Assembly (NCBI RefSeq): GCF_004354085.1
Contig: NZ_SMSE01000003.1
Coordinates: 248,001 to 312,000, forward strand
From: Seongchinamella unica
GTDB taxonomy: Bacteria > Pseudomonadota > Gammaproteobacteria > Pseudomonadales > Halieaceae
Direction of reading: 5' to 3'
Length of the DNA stretch: 64,000 bases
How positions within the stretch are numbered: the stretch's first letter is position 1; every line of letters begins with the position of its first letter. The translations under genes were made by a program, and so were the position numbers. Below are positions 9,463 to 23,097 of this stretch, piece by piece. The notes beneath the pieces were generated by a model. It was given only the letters and a program-made list of their open reading frames with translations. It did not search any database and was not told the DNA's origin.

Positions 9463-10797
9463 GTGAGCAAGAAACTCTACATCAAGACCCACGGCTGCCA
9501 GATGAACGAATACGACTCAGCCCGTATGCGCGATCTACTGGAAGAAAGCCATGACCTGGTGACCACAGAGAACCCGGAAGAGGCCGATGTACTGTTGCTA
9601 AACACTTGTTCTATAAGGGAAAAAGCCCAGGAAAAAGTTTTTCACCAGCTGGGCCGCTGGAAGCACCTGAAGCAGAAGAACCCGAACCTGATCATCGGTG
9701 TGGGCGGCTGCGTGGCCAGCCAGGAAGGGGAAGCAATCGGCAAGCGGGCGCCCTACGTGGACCTGGTGTTCGGACCCCAGACCCTGCATCGCCTGCCGGA
9801 GATGATGGACCAGCGCAAAGGCCCCGGTGGCACCCTGGTGGTGGATGTCAGCTTCCCGGAGATCGAGAAATTCGACCGCCTGCCGGAGCCCAAAGTGGAA
9901 GGCCCCACCGCCTTTGTATCGATCATGGAAGGCTGCTCCAAATACTGCACCTTCTGCGTGGTGCCCTATACCCGCGGCGAAGAGGTTTCCCGCCCACTGG
10001 ACGACGTGATTGCGGAGATCGCCCACCTCGCGTCGGAAGGGGTAAAGGAAGTGAACCTGCTGGGCCAGAACGTCAACGCCTATCGCGGCGAGAGCCACGA
10101 CGGCGACATCGTCGACTTCGCCGAACTACTGCACTATGTGGCGAAGATCCCCGGCATCGCCAGGATTCGTTACACCACCTCCCATCCGGTGGAGTTCTCG
10201 GACGCCCTGATAGAGGCCTACGCAGAGATTCCGCAGCTGGTGGATCACCTGCACCTGCCAGTGCAAAGCGGATCCGACAAGATCCTGGCCGCCATGAAAC
10301 GCGGTCACACCGCGCTGGAGTACAAGTCAAAGATTCGCCGGCTGCGCAAAATCCGGCCGGACATCAGCATCTCCTCGGACTTCATCATCGGCTTCCCCGG
10401 GGAAACCGAAAAAGACTTTGCCGACACCATGAAGCTGATCGAGGATATCGGCTTCGATGTGTCCTTCAGCTTTGTCTACAGCGCCCGGCCGGGCACCCCC
10501 GCTGCGGAACTGCCCGATGAGACCGCGGAGGAGACCAAGAAGCAGCGCCTGCAGGTACTCCAGGCGCGCATCAACCAGCACGCCCAGGAAATCAGTCGAC
10601 GCATGGTCGGCAGCAGCCAGGCCATCCTGGTGACCGGCGTCTCCAGGAAGGATCCGGGGCAGTTACAGGGCCGTACCGAAAACAACCGGGCAGTAAATTT
10701 TTCCTGCGCCGATCACAGCCTGATTGGCGAATTTGCCCGGGTGGAGATCATAGAGGCACTGCCAAACTCACTGCGCGGCGTGCTGCAGGCCGGTTGA
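9463..10797 (+). CDS. miaB: tRNA-2-methylthio-N6-isopentenyladenosine37 synthase
   Basis: A 444-residue radical-SAM methylthiotransferase that adds the 2-methylthio group to i6A37 of tRNAs reading UNN codons. The N-terminal MTTase domain supplies three cluster cysteines ([25 protein letters not shown]). The radical-SAM domain has CSKYCTFC, and a TRAM domain ends the protein ([10 protein letters not shown] onward). The start is GTG at 9463 with AGAGGAA directly upstream; the longer open frame from 9214 is untranslated leader. It heads the plus-strand housekeeping run. Confidence 0.95.
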   Translation: MSKKLYIKTHGCQMNEYDSARMRDLLEESHDLVTTENPEEADVLLLNTCSIREKAQEKVFHQLGRWKHLKQKNPNLIIGVGGCVASQEGEAIGKRAPYVDLVFGPQTLHRLPEMMDQRKGPGGTLVVDVSFPEIEKFDRLPEPKVEGPTAFVSIMEGCSKYCTFCVVPYTRGEEVSRPLDDVIAEIAHLASEGVKEVNLLGQNVNAYRGESHDGDIVDFAELLHYVAKIPGIARIRYTTSHPVEFSDALIEAYAEIPQLVDHLHLPVQSGSDKILAAMKRGHTALEYKSKIRRLRKIRPDISISSDFIIGFPGETEKDFADTMKLIEDIGFDVSFSFVYSARPGTPAAELPDETAEETKKQRLQVLQARINQHAQEISRRMVGSSQAILVTGVSRKDPGQLQGRTENNRAVNFSCADHSLIGEFARVEIIEALPNSLRGVLQAG

Positions 10798-10852
10798 CGG
10801 CTGGCATTTCCGGTATATTCTTTAATCTCATGACTCAGCCCACAACGGGCCA

Positions 10853-11899
10853 GTGGCCAATTTGAACAACGAATCCGACCCGTCGAACCCGGCCTCATCA
10901 CCGGCGACGCAACAAAACCTTACCCTGGAACCCAATGACAACCGTCATCTGGCCATGCTTTGCGGCCAGCTGGACAGCCATCTGCGGCAGATCGAAGAGC
11001 GCCTGGGGATCAGCATCAGCAACCGGGGCAACCAGTTCCTGCTCAGCGGACCCTCGGTTAACGTGGCTTCCGCCAAACAGCTGTTGATTCACCTGTATGC
11101 CGAGATCTGCCAGGGCGTGGGCCTGAGCCCGGAGTCCCTGCACCTGCAGCTGCAACAGGCGGGACTGGAGCACCTGGCGGAGGTCGCCAAGGGCGACCAG
11201 CCGGTTGAAGCCATCCAGGTGATTCGCACCAAGCGCGCCTCCATCAAGCCCCGTGGCAAAAACCAGCAAAGCTACGTGCGCACCATCAAGTACTCGGACA
11301 TCAATTTCGGCATTGGCCCGGCCGGCACCGGCAAAACCTATCTGGCGGTGGCCTGCGCGGTGGAGGCCCTGCTGGAAGAGCGGGTACGGCGCATCCTGCT
11401 GGTGCGCCCGGCGGTCGAGGCCGGCGAGAAGCTGGGCTTTCTCCCCGGCGACCTGAGCCAGAAGATAGACCCCTACCTGCGCCCGCTGTACGACGCGCTC
11501 TATGAAATGCTGGGCTTCGAGACCGTCAACAAGTATATCGAGCGCAATATCATCGAAGTGGCGCCGCTGGCCTTTATGCGCGGCCGCACCCTCAACAACG
11601 CCTTTATTATTCTCGACGAAGCCCAGAACACCACCCGGGAACAGATGAAAATGTTCCTCACCAGAATCGGGTTCGGCTCCACCGCCGTCATTACCGGTGA
11701 CGCCACCCAGATCGACCTGCCCCGGGGCGCCCAGTCGGGCCTCACCCATGCGGGCAACATCCTGGATGGAGTGGAAGGCATCGGATTCACCTACTTTGCC
11801 AACAAGGACGTGGTGCGCCACCCTCTGGTGCAACGCATCGTGCAGGCCTACGACAATCACGAGGACAAGGCCACCCCACTGGACCAGGGCAAGCTGTGA
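10853..11899 (+). CDS. ybeZ: PhoH-like ATPase YbeZ
   Basis: A 348-residue PhoH-family protein with a KH-like N-terminal region (about 25-125) and a P-loop ATPase domain: Walker A GPAGTGKTYLA, Walker B AFIILDEAQN and VITGDATQIDLP. YbeZ works with the endoribonuclease YbeY in ribosome and RNA quality control. The start is GTG at 10853; no ATG in this frame precedes the conserved part, though a TTG at 10862 is possible. The stop overlaps the ybeY start (GTGA), the usual arrangement in this cluster. Confidence 0.93.
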   Translation: MANLNNESDPSNPASSPATQQNLTLEPNDNRHLAMLCGQLDSHLRQIEERLGISISNRGNQFLLSGPSVNVASAKQLLIHLYAEICQGVGLSPESLHLQLQQAGLEHLAEVAKGDQPVEAIQVIRTKRASIKPRGKNQQSYVRTIKYSDINFGIGPAGTGKTYLAVACAVEALLEERVRRILLVRPAVEAGEKLGFLPGDLSQKIDPYLRPLYDALYEMLGFETVNKYIERNIIEVAPLAFMRGRTLNNAFIILDEAQNTTREQMKMFLTRIGFGSTAVITGDATQIDLPRGAQSGLTHAGNILDGVEGIGFTYFANKDVVRHPLVQRIVQAYDNHEDKATPLDQGKL

Positions 11900-12375
11900 A
11901 CCTGCATCTGGATATCCAGTGCGCCAGCGCCGAACCTGTTCCGGACGAGGACGACATACGACGCTGGGTTCTGGCAGCACTCGCCGGTCGCCGCCGCAGC
12001 GATACCGAGGTCAGCCTTCGCCTGGTGGATATTGCCGAAATGACCACGCTCAACGAGAGCTACCGCCACAAGACCGGCCCCACCAACGTGCTCTCGTTTC
12101 CCTCGGACCTGCCGCCGGAGCTTGAGTTGCCACTACTGGGCGACATCGTCATCTGCGCCCCGGTGGTTCGGGAGGAAGCCCGGCAGCAGGCCAAGGCACT
12201 GGAGGCCCACTGGGCCCACATGACCGTTCACGGCACGCTTCACCTGCTGGGGTACGACCATATCGAGGAGGCGGAGGCCGAGGCTATGGAAGCGCTGGAA
12301 ACCGACATCCTCACCGCCCTGAATTATCCCTGTCCCTATCAGGACAATTTACCCAAGGAGCATGCTGACGCATGA
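11896..12375 (+). CDS. ybeY: Endoribonuclease YbeY (16S rRNA maturation)
   Basis: A 159-residue metal-dependent single-strand endoribonuclease involved in 16S rRNA 3'-end processing and 70S quality control. The zinc site HGTLHLLGYDH lies near residue 115 and the NVLSF motif near residue 65. It starts at GTG 11896 inside the ybeZ stop and ends overlapping the next gene by four bases, so ybeZ-ybeY-ybeX is tightly coupled. Confidence 0.95.
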   Translation: MNLHLDIQCASAEPVPDEDDIRRWVLAALAGRRRSDTEVSLRLVDIAEMTTLNESYRHKTGPTNVLSFPSDLPPELELPLLGDIVICAPVVREEARQQAKALEAHWAHMTVHGTLHLLGYDHIEEAEAEAMEALETDILTALNYPCPYQDNLPKEHADA

Positions 12376-13217
12376 GCGACGAACATTCTGGCAGCGATTC
12401 AGGCGACAAGTCCTGGCTGGAAAAAATAGGCCAGCTTTTCTCCGGTGAGCCGCGCAACCGGAACGACCTGCTGGACGTGGTCGCAGTGGCCTCGGAGAAC
12501 GAAGTAATCGACGAGGATGCCCGCAGCATCATGGAAGGTGCGATACAGGTATCGGACATGCAAGCCCGGGATATCATGATCCCGCGGGCACAGATGGTGG
12601 TGATCAAGGAAGAGTCTTCGCTGGAGGAAATCATGCCGCTGATTACCCGCTCGGCCCACTCCCGCTACCCGGTGGTGGGCGAGAGTACCGACGATGTCCT
12701 CGGCATACTGCTGGCCAAAGACCTGTTGCCGCAAATTCTCAATAACGACCACAGCGACTTCAAGATCACGTCGCTGCTGCGACCCACCGTGGTGGTCCCC
12801 GAAAGCAAGCGCCTGAACGTGCTGCTGCGCGAGTTTCGCGAAAACCGTAACCACATGGCCATCGTCATCGACGAGTACGGTGGTGTAGCCGGCCTGGTGA
12901 CCATAGAAGACGTACTGGAAGAAATCGTCGGTGAAATCGAAGATGAAACCGATGCCAAGGTAGACCGCTACATTCGCAAGATTTCCGATGATGACTACTT
13001 CATCAAGGCGCTCACCCCCATCGACGATTTCAACGACTACTTCAAGACCGACTTCTCCGACGAAGAGTTCGACACCATCGGTGGTCTGGTGATGCAGGCC
13101 CTGGGCCACATGCCTTCCCGCAATGAGCTGGCAGTGATCGACAGGTTCGAGTTCAAGGTGATCAACGCCGACCAGCGCAAGATCCATAGCCTGCGCATGC
13201 GACCGCTGGACGACTAG
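12372..13217 (+). CDS. ybeX: CorC/HlyC-type CBS-domain protein (YbeX)
   Basis: A 281-residue protein with an N-terminal cytoplasmic segment, two CBS domains (roughly 65-185, including RDIMIPRAQMV and IDEYGGVAGLVTIEDVLEEI) and a C-terminal CorC_HlyC domain (about 200-280). The family is linked to magnesium/cobalt efflux as a CorA accessory, and YbeX also to ribosome metabolism. The ATG at 12372 overlaps the ybeY stop. There are no membrane segments, as expected for the CorC subgroup. Confidence 0.92.
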   Translation: MSDEHSGSDSGDKSWLEKIGQLFSGEPRNRNDLLDVVAVASENEVIDEDARSIMEGAIQVSDMQARDIMIPRAQMVVIKEESSLEEIMPLITRSAHSRYPVVGESTDDVLGILLAKDLLPQILNNDHSDFKITSLLRPTVVVPESKRLNVLLREFRENRNHMAIVIDEYGGVAGLVTIEDVLEEIVGEIEDETDAKVDRYIRKISDDDYFIKALTPIDDFNDYFKTDFSDEEFDTIGGLVMQALGHMPSRNELAVIDRFEFKVINADQRKIHSLRMRPLDD

Positions 13218-13226
13218 GCCCGCTTC

Positions 13227-17331
<4,105 letters not shown>

Positions 17332-17350
17332 TCCCCGACGGAATTTCCCC

Positions 17351-17869
17351 ATGCAGCAGCGCCCGGTCCAACGCTTACTCATCCTGGCTATGGCCACGCT
17401 GCTGACCGCCTGTGGTTTTCACCTGCGCGGCACCGGCGGCGTCAATATTTCCGACGAATGGCGCTCGATGTACCTGGTGTCCAGCAACCCCAACAGCGAG
17501 TTCAGCCGCGAAGTCAAAACCCGCTTTGCCGCCAACGGCGTGCAATGGCAGGAAGACAACAAGGCCGCCAACTACAGCGTGGTACTGGGTCCCGAGCGCT
17601 TCAGCCAGCGCAACCTGTCGCTCAACTCCGAGGCCCGCGCGGCAGAATTTGAGCTGACCATGCGTTCCACCTTCTCGGTGCGCAACAGCAGCGGCGAGAC
17701 GGTGATCGAAAACACCACCAGTTCCGTGGTCAAGCAAATGGAAAACGACCCGCGCAACGTGGTGGGCAAGTCCGAGGAAATCCGTATCCTCAAATCGGAG
17801 ATGCGCAGCGAACTGGCACAGCAGATCATGCGCCGGATCGCCTTCTACGCCGCCGCCCAGGAAGCCTGA
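17351..17869 (+). CDS. lptE: LPS-assembly lipoprotein LptE
   Basis: A 172-residue outer-membrane lipoprotein that plugs the LptD barrel and helps insert lipopolysaccharide. A signal peptide ends in the lipobox LLTAC, followed directly by GFHLRG, the family hallmark. The ATG at 17351 gives a normal signal peptide, and the in-frame upstream ATG at 17318 lies inside leuS. The stop overlaps the holA start, giving the conserved leuS-lptE-holA order. Confidence 0.93.
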   Translation: MQQRPVQRLLILAMATLLTACGFHLRGTGGVNISDEWRSMYLVSSNPNSEFSREVKTRFAANGVQWQEDNKAANYSVVLGPERFSQRNLSLNSEARAAEFELTMRSTFSVRNSSGETVIENTTSSVVKQMENDPRNVVGKSEEIRILKSEMRSELAQQIMRRIAFYAAAQEA

Positions 17870-18885
17870 TGCGCGTTTACCCGGAGAAGCTCGCCGGCCA
17901 GCTGCAACAACAACTTCTGCCCGTTTACCTGATCAGCGGCGACGAGCCGCTGCTGGTGCAGGAATGCTGCGACCAGGTGCGCCAGGCCGCCCGCAATGCC
18001 GGTTGTAGCGACCGCGAAATCATCGACAGCGGCGCCCCCGGCTTCAAGTGGGACGAGATCATCGCCAGTGCCTCCGCCATGTCGCTGTTTGCCGACCGCA
18101 AGCTGGTGGAACTGCGCGTGCCCAGCGGCAAGCCCGGCACCGAGGGCAGCAAGGCCCTGGTGGAATACCTGCAGGTGAGCGAGGGCAGCGACGATGTGCT
18201 GCTGATTATTGCCGGCAAGATCGACAAGCAATCCACCAACAGCAAGTGGTACAAGGCCCTGGACGCGGCCGGCGCCACGGTGCAGGTCTGGCCGGTGGAC
18301 GCCAGGGACCTGCCGCGCTGGCTGCAACAGCGGGTGAGCGCCGCCGGCATGGCCATCGACAACGAAGCCCTGCAACTGCTGTGCGAGCGGGTGGAAGGCA
18401 ACCTGCTGGCCGCGGTGCAGGAAGTGGAAAAACTCCAGCTACTGGCCGAAGACGGCCAGATCACGGCGGCAACCGTGACCGCCTCGGTCTCCAACAACGC
18501 CCGCTACAACCTGTTTGATATGACCGACAGCGCCCTCAAGGGCAACGCCGCCGGCAGCCTGAAAATGCTCCACGGCCTGCGCGGCGAGGGCACCGAGCCC
18601 GCCGTGGCCCTGTGGGCCCTGCTGCGGGAGATTCGCACCCTGCACCAGGCCCGGCAGGCGGTAGACTCAGGCCAGAATCCGCAGCAGGCCCTGAGCGCCC
18701 TGCGGGTATGGAAGAACCGTATGAGCCTGATGCAGGGCGCCCTTGGCCGTCACAGCCGGGCATCCCTCAACCGCCTGCTGGAGCAGGCCACCGCAGTGGA
18801 CGGCAGCATCAAGGGCTTTGCCGGCGGCAAGCCCTGGGACAACCTGGAAACCCTGATCCTGGAGCTGGCCGGCGCCCGCCGCTGA
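17869..18885 (+). CDS. holA: DNA polymerase III delta subunit
   Basis: A 338-residue clamp-loader subunit that opens the beta clamp. The N-terminal part has PVYLISGDEPLLVQE, typical of HolA, followed by the LADRKLVELR-like segment and a helical collar domain. Its ATG overlaps the lptE stop (TGATG). It ends this housekeeping run, about 150 bp before the SOS-controlled imuA. Confidence 0.93.
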   Translation: MRVYPEKLAGQLQQQLLPVYLISGDEPLLVQECCDQVRQAARNAGCSDREIIDSGAPGFKWDEIIASASAMSLFADRKLVELRVPSGKPGTEGSKALVEYLQVSEGSDDVLLIIAGKIDKQSTNSKWYKALDAAGATVQVWPVDARDLPRWLQQRVSAAGMAIDNEALQLLCERVEGNLLAAVQEVEKLQLLAEDGQITAATVTASVSNNARYNLFDMTDSALKGNAAGSLKMLHGLRGEGTEPAVALWALLREIRTLHQARQAVDSGQNPQQALSALRVWKNRMSLMQGALGRHSRASLNRLLEQATAVDGSIKGFAGGKPWDNLETLILELAGARR

Positions 18886-18978
18886 CCCCTTCCCGAACCT
18901 GCGACACCTGTCGCCTGATCATACAGGCCACGTTCGCGTGTAAATTTTACCGCTTGCAAAGCCCGAATTTGCCAACTA

Positions 18979-18994
18979 CTGTATATATCAACAG
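18979..18994 (+). promoter_or_regulatory. LexA (SOS) box upstream of imuA
   Basis: CTGTATATATCAACAG is an exact CTG-N10-CAG LexA operator with the preferred AT-rich core. It lies 40 bp before the imuA start at 19034. The flanking TACTG...CAGT resembles the boxes ahead of imuB and the intI-dnaE2 pair, so imuA is expected to be repressed by LexA and induced by DNA damage. Confidence 0.88.
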
Positions 18995-19033
18995 TGTATG
19001 AATATACAGTTATACAGCAAAGAGGGCGCAGCC

Positions 19034-19774
19034 ATGAACGAAGCACTCCAGCAGGTTATCAACCGCAACGACACCTGGCAGGGCCATTTTGCCGGCCCGG
19101 CATTCTCCGCCAACGGTGACAGCCACCGGACTGAGGGCCTCCTCAGCACCGGTTACAGCACCCTGGATGCCCAGTTGCGCACTAACGGCTGGCCCCTGGG
19201 CAGCACCGTGGAAGTGCTCAGCGACGGCTGCGGCCTGGGTTCCATGGGCCTGTTCCTGCCGGCCATGGAGAAGCTCAGCGCCGAGGGCCGCTGGCAGGTC
19301 TTCATCGCCCCGCCCTTCACCCCCTATGCCCCCCTGCTGAAGGCCCGGGGCATCGATACCGAACAAATCCTGCTGGTACACCCCAAAAACCGGGAAGACC
19401 TGCTGTGGGCCACCGAGCAGGCCCTGCGCAGCAGCACCAGCAGTGCCGTGTTCAGCTGGCTGGGTGCCGATGAATACAGCTACGGCGAACTGCGCAAACT
19501 GCAGCTGGCCGCCGCCAGCGGCGACAGCCTGGCAGTGCTGTTCCGCCCCCAGTCGGCGGCGCGCAACCACGCCCCCGCCAGCCTGCGCCTGCAAATGCGC
19601 GAGTACCGCAAAGTGCATATTCTCAAGCAGCGCGGTGGCAACCAGTACCTGGACGTGACCCTGCCGCCCTCGGAAGATGTACCGGAACAACCCCAGCTGT
19701 GGGAGATTCCCGCCTGGCAGGCGAGCCCCGGGCAAGCGAGTCCCACCCAACAGCCGGTACTGTCATTTGCCTGA
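19034..19774 (+). CDS. imuA: Translesion synthesis accessory protein ImuA
   Basis: A 246-residue RecA/SulA-like protein. It contains LLSTGYSTLDAQLRTNGWPLGSTVEVL, cut here as the segments GYSTLDAQL and GWPLGSTVEVL, typical of ImuA, followed by a degenerate RecA-like core that lacks a clear Walker A lysine. ImuA acts with ImuB and DnaE2 in damage-induced mutagenesis. The ATG at 19034 has AGAGGG seven bases upstream; an earlier ATG at 18998 abuts the LexA box and has no ribosome site. It is isolated from imuB (8 kb away) and dnaE2 (25 kb away), unlike the usual operon. Confidence 0.85.
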   Translation: MNEALQQVINRNDTWQGHFAGPAFSANGDSHRTEGLLSTGYSTLDAQLRTNGWPLGSTVEVLSDGCGLGSMGLFLPAMEKLSAEGRWQVFIAPPFTPYAPLLKARGIDTEQILLVHPKNREDLLWATEQALRSSTSSAVFSWLGADEYSYGELRKLQLAAASGDSLAVLFRPQSAARNHAPASLRLQMREYRKVHILKQRGGNQYLDVTLPPSEDVPEQPQLWEIPAWQASPGQASPTQQPVLSFA

Positions 19775-19868
19775 ACACCACCCGGGCATGACGAATATCA
19801 AGCAAGTGGCAACGCAGCTCTGCTAGACTCCCCGTTGCACTTTCACGCAACGGGACACGGAGCCAAAC

Positions 19869-20306
19869 ATGCAGGACTTTCCCCACCACTACCTGGTATC
19901 TGCCAACGCTGAAGCGGAAGGCAATGTCGCCCTTAAAGCCGATGATATGCCGCAACTGGTTTCCGCACCGCCCGCGGAATTTGGCGGCCCGGGGGACCAG
20001 TGGTCACCGGAACACCTGCTGGTGGCCTCGGTTGCCGACTGTTTCATCCTCACCTTCCGCGCCATTACCCGGGCTTCCAGGCTGGAATGGGAGACCCTGG
20101 AAGTCAAAGCGGAAGGTGTCCTGGACCGGGTGGATCGCGTCACCCAGTTTACCGGCTTCACCGTTCGCGCCAGCCTCACCGTGCCTGCCGACACCGACGA
20201 GACCAAGGCCCTGCGCCTGCTGGAAAAGGCAGAAAGCGCCTGCCTGGTGACAGCCTCCCTCAAGGCTCCCTGCCATCTGGAAGCTGATATAATCGCCTCC
20301 CCCTGA
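19869..20306 (+). CDS. OsmC/Ohr family protein
   Basis: A 145-residue OsmC-fold protein with the two family cysteines in SVADCFILTF and ESACLVTASL, expected to form a thiol peroxidase site against organic or fatty-acid hydroperoxides. The N-terminal section is that of the YhfA/OsmC branch. A separate promoter is likely because about 95 bp separate it from imuA. The physiological substrate is not visible. Confidence 0.85.
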   Translation: MQDFPHHYLVSANAEAEGNVALKADDMPQLVSAPPAEFGGPGDQWSPEHLLVASVADCFILTFRAITRASRLEWETLEVKAEGVLDRVDRVTQFTGFTVRASLTVPADTDETKALRLLEKAESACLVTASLKAPCHLEADIIASP

Positions 20307-20337
20307 ACAGGCGCCCCCTGCGGCCCGGGAGAATGGT

Positions 20338-20547
20338 GTGGACGAGTGGTTAACAGAATACGGCGTTACCCTGGGGGTGGGCGCCCTGATCCTGTTTATG
20401 ATTTTTATCGTCTGGGACCTGGCCAGGCGCAGCAACGCCGGCAAATTCGGCACCCTCATTCTCTACATCGGCCTGGCCATGGGCATTTTGGGCTTCGTGA
20501 TTAAATTCGTGATTACCTACCTGCTGGAAAACGCCGGAGGGATTTAG
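20338..20547 (+). CDS. DUF2788 small membrane protein
   Basis: A 69-residue protein with two predicted membrane helices (about residues 12-28 and 39-60), matching the DUF2788 family of gammaproteobacterial inner-membrane proteins of unknown role. The start is GTG at 20338. Its TAG overlaps the GTG of the macrodomain gene, so the two are translationally coupled. Confidence 0.7.
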   Translation: MDEWLTEYGVTLGVGALILFMIFIVWDLARRSNAGKFGTLILYIGLAMGILGFVIKFVITYLLENAGGI

Positions 20548-21059
20548 TGGCTGACACCCGCCTTGTGGTCGGTGACATCACCACCGCCGAAGTGGATGCC
20601 ATCGTCAATGCGGCCAACGAGAGGATGCTCGGCGGCGGCGGCGTCGACGGCGCCATCCACCGGGCTGCCGGCCCCGACCTGCTCGCCGAGTGCAGGAAAG
20701 TACCCGCGGTCAACGGCATCCGCTGCCCCACGGGCGAGGCGCGTATTACCGGCGCCGGCAACCTGCCGGCGCGCTATGTGATTCACACCGTGGGACCGGT
20801 TTACCACCAGGTGAGTCATCCGGCAGCGCTGCTGGCGAGCGCCTATCGCAACAGCCTGCAATTAGCCCTGGACAACGCGTGTCGGTCAATTGCCTTTCCG
20901 GCAATTTCCTGTGGGGTGTTCGGGTATCCGCTGGAGGCGGCGGCGAAGGTGGCCCTGGAGACCTGTGCGGCAAGGGATTATGAATCCCTGAACATCGTGT
21001 TTTACCTCTTTGACGAGACCACTTACAGTGCCTGGCACCGGAGCCTGAGCACTCGCTGA
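20547..21059 (+). CDS. Macrodomain protein (O-acetyl-ADP-ribose deacetylase type)
   Basis: A 170-residue YmdB-like macrodomain. It has [34 protein letters not shown] and the ISCGVFGYP loop, all ADP-ribose-binding elements, with the Asn and Asp of the deacetylase site in place. It probably removes acetyl or ADP-ribosyl groups from ADP-ribose derivatives or proteins. The start is GTG overlapping the DUF2788 stop. Confidence 0.88.
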   Translation: MADTRLVVGDITTAEVDAIVNAANERMLGGGGVDGAIHRAAGPDLLAECRKVPAVNGIRCPTGEARITGAGNLPARYVIHTVGPVYHQVSHPAALLASAYRNSLQLALDNACRSIAFPAISCGVFGYPLEAAAKVALETCAARDYESLNIVFYLFDETTYSAWHRSLSTR

Positions 21060-21165
21060 GGACCAGGGCCCGCAGCATTTCATCAAATTCGGGCAGGCGC
21101 TGGCCAGCCGGGCCGGGAAGTCCTAGTCTCACTATCGCGACGGCACGGACGCTGTCGAGACAGCT

Positions 21166-21183
21166 CACTACAGGGAGGTAGTG
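21166..21183 (+). promoter_or_regulatory. Hairpin presenting the ribosome site of the first RHS gene
   Basis: CACTAC (21166-21171) and GTAGTG (21178-21183) form a perfect six-base stem around the loop AGGGAG. The Shine-Dalgarno sequence of the gene at 21187 sits in and beside this loop. It may modulate initiation. Only sequence symmetry supports this. Confidence 0.4.
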
Positions 21184-21186
21184 TCG

Positions 21187-23049
21187 ATGAAACCTGGATT
21201 CCCCGGCGGCCTGTTGCTGCTTGTTCCCGCCCTGGCACTGGGGCAATCATCCTCCAAGGACCCGGTGCAGCACACTCTCGCCCAACAGGAAGCATTCAAT
21301 CCACCGCTGCAGGCACCGGATCCGGTCAGCCCGGCGCCTGGAGGGCAGGCCACCGCCGGTGCGCGGGAGACCACTACAGCCATCCAGGTGTCGGCACCGT
21401 CTTACACAGCCGGTGAACGCAATTTCTCCCGCCGTATCTCATTCTCCGAACTGCCGCTGGGAACGACCGTGAGCGACCAGTTCCGGGACCGGGGCATCCT
21501 GTTCGGGGGTTCGGGCGCCATCACCACCACCGATGCCGCTGTGGCCAGCTCTCCCGTGCTGGCGGGAACGCCACTGTTCGAGGGCGATATCACCGGCCGC
21601 TTCGTCAAACCCGGCACCGACGAAGCGGCACCGGTCTACCAGTTTATCTGGGACATTGGTCATTTCGACGCCGCGGAGTCGGTGCAGATGGATTTCTACG
21701 GCCCACAGGGACAACTGCTGTTGTCCAGCACTAACGCAGGCACCGGGAGTTATCGGTTCGCCGTCCGGGGCGGCAACTTCGGGATCGCCAGCTGGCGCAT
21801 GCACCTGGTGAGCAACGATCCCGGGGGCTTTGGCATTGACAACCTCTATTTCTCGATACCCGGCAACAATGACCTTGGGCGGGAAATGGGCCTGACCGAG
21901 TGCAATCTGGGCAACCCCGTCAATCCCGCGGCCGGCAACAAGGTCCAGATCGAAACGGACTATCAGGGACAGAGACCCTTTCCACTCACGGCAAACCGGG
22001 CTTACAACTCACTCAGCGGCCAATGGACATTCTTTCCCCGGGTGTCCCACCAGGTCGGCACCATCGAGGCCCAGGTCACCCGACCGGACGGCAAAGTACT
22101 GACCTTCACCGGCGGCCAGGGCGCCGCGGACTGGCGCACCACCAGCACTGATATCACCGAACAACTGTTCAGTGAGCTCGATGGCGCGGGTAATATCACC
22201 GGCTGGCGCCTGGAGACGCTGGACGACCAGGTAGAAACCTATGACAGTAGCGGAAGGCTAATCCGGGTCAGCGAGCGCTCGGGTCTCAGCCACAGCTATC
22301 GCTACCAGCTGGACGCAATCGAGCTGGAGCACAGTCTGGGGGGGATGATTCGCTATTCGCTGGATACAGCTGGTCGCATTACCGGCTTCACCGATCCTCT
22401 GGGCCAGCATTACACTTACACCTACAACAGCGATGACATGCTCAGTTCCGTCTCTTACCCCGACAATGGCGGTGATCGCCGTTATCACTACGAAAACACA
22501 ACTCATGCCGACCTCCTCACCGGCATCAGCGATGCCAACGGTAACCGCTTTGCCAGCTGGAGTTATGACACCGCCCGCCGGGCGATCCGTTCCGAACACC
22601 ACAGCGGCGCCGACCGGACCAGCTTCGACTACAGCCAGCTCGATGGACCGGGAACCAGCAACACCACGGTAACGAACCCCCTGGGCAAGGAAACCACCTA
22701 TTACTACACCCGTATCAACGGGGTGCAACGCGTGTTCCAGGTACAGGGACATGCCAGCGCCAACTGTGTGGCTGGCAACCAGCAATACGGCTTTGACCAG
22801 CGCGCGTTTATTCGCAGCAAAACCGACTGGAAAGGCAACGTCACTGAGTACCTGCGGGACGCCAGCGGGCGCGAGCTGATTCGACGGGAGGCCGTGGGCA
22901 CGCCACAGGAGCGGGAAATCCGAACCAGCTGGCACCCCGCATTCAACCTGCCAACGTTGGTCGCTGAACCGGGTCGCGAAACCCACTACGAATATGATCT
23001 CAAGGGCAACCTGACCCGCAAGCGAGTCGTGGAGACCAGCGCACCCTGA
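21187..23049 (+). CDS. Exported RHS/YD-repeat protein, N-terminal partner
   Basis: A protein of about 620 residues with a hydrophobic signal peptide (MKPGFPGGLLLLVPALALG). It has a beta-rich domain up to about residue 225, a DUF6531-like entry segment (CNLGNPVNPAAGNKVQ) and several YD repeats such as SGLSHSYRYQLD and DPLGQHYTYTYNSDD. It ends without an RHS core tail or toxin, stopping after YEYDLKGNLTRKR. The next RHS gene begins 48 bp downstream and has its own signal peptide, so the pair looks like a two-piece YD-repeat shell. The ATG at 21187 is chosen because GGGAGG lies seven bases upstream. Confidence 0.78.
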   Translation: MKPGFPGGLLLLVPALALGQSSSKDPVQHTLAQQEAFNPPLQAPDPVSPAPGGQATAGARETTTAIQVSAPSYTAGERNFSRRISFSELPLGTTVSDQFRDRGILFGGSGAITTTDAAVASSPVLAGTPLFEGDITGRFVKPGTDEAAPVYQFIWDIGHFDAAESVQMDFYGPQGQLLLSSTNAGTGSYRFAVRGGNFGIASWRMHLVSNDPGGFGIDNLYFSIPGNNDLGREMGLTECNLGNPVNPAAGNKVQIETDYQGQRPFPLTANRAYNSLSGQWTFFPRVSHQVGTIEAQVTRPDGKVLTFTGGQGAADWRTTSTDITEQLFSELDGAGNITGWRLETLDDQVETYDSSGRLIRVSERSGLSHSYRYQLDAIELEHSLGGMIRYSLDTAGRITGFTDPLGQHYTYTYNSDDMLSSVSYPDNGGDRRYHYENTTHADLLTGISDANGNRFASWSYDTARRAIRSEHHSGADRTSFDYSQLDGPGTSNTTVTNPLGKETTYYYTRINGVQRVFQVQGHASANCVAGNQQYGFDQRAFIRSKTDWKGNVTEYLRDASGRELIRREAVGTPQEREIRTSWHPAFNLPTLVAEPGRETHYEYDLKGNLTRKRVVETSAP

Positions 23050-23097
23050 CAATCCCCTCCTGACACCAGCAACGGCTCACGAAGCAAGGAACGCATC

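Noticed and set aside
10898-11980. A 360-codon minus-strand ORF opposite ybeZ
   Set aside because: It is the antisense shadow of a well-conserved gene in GC-rich DNA and has no recognisable domain or ribosome site.
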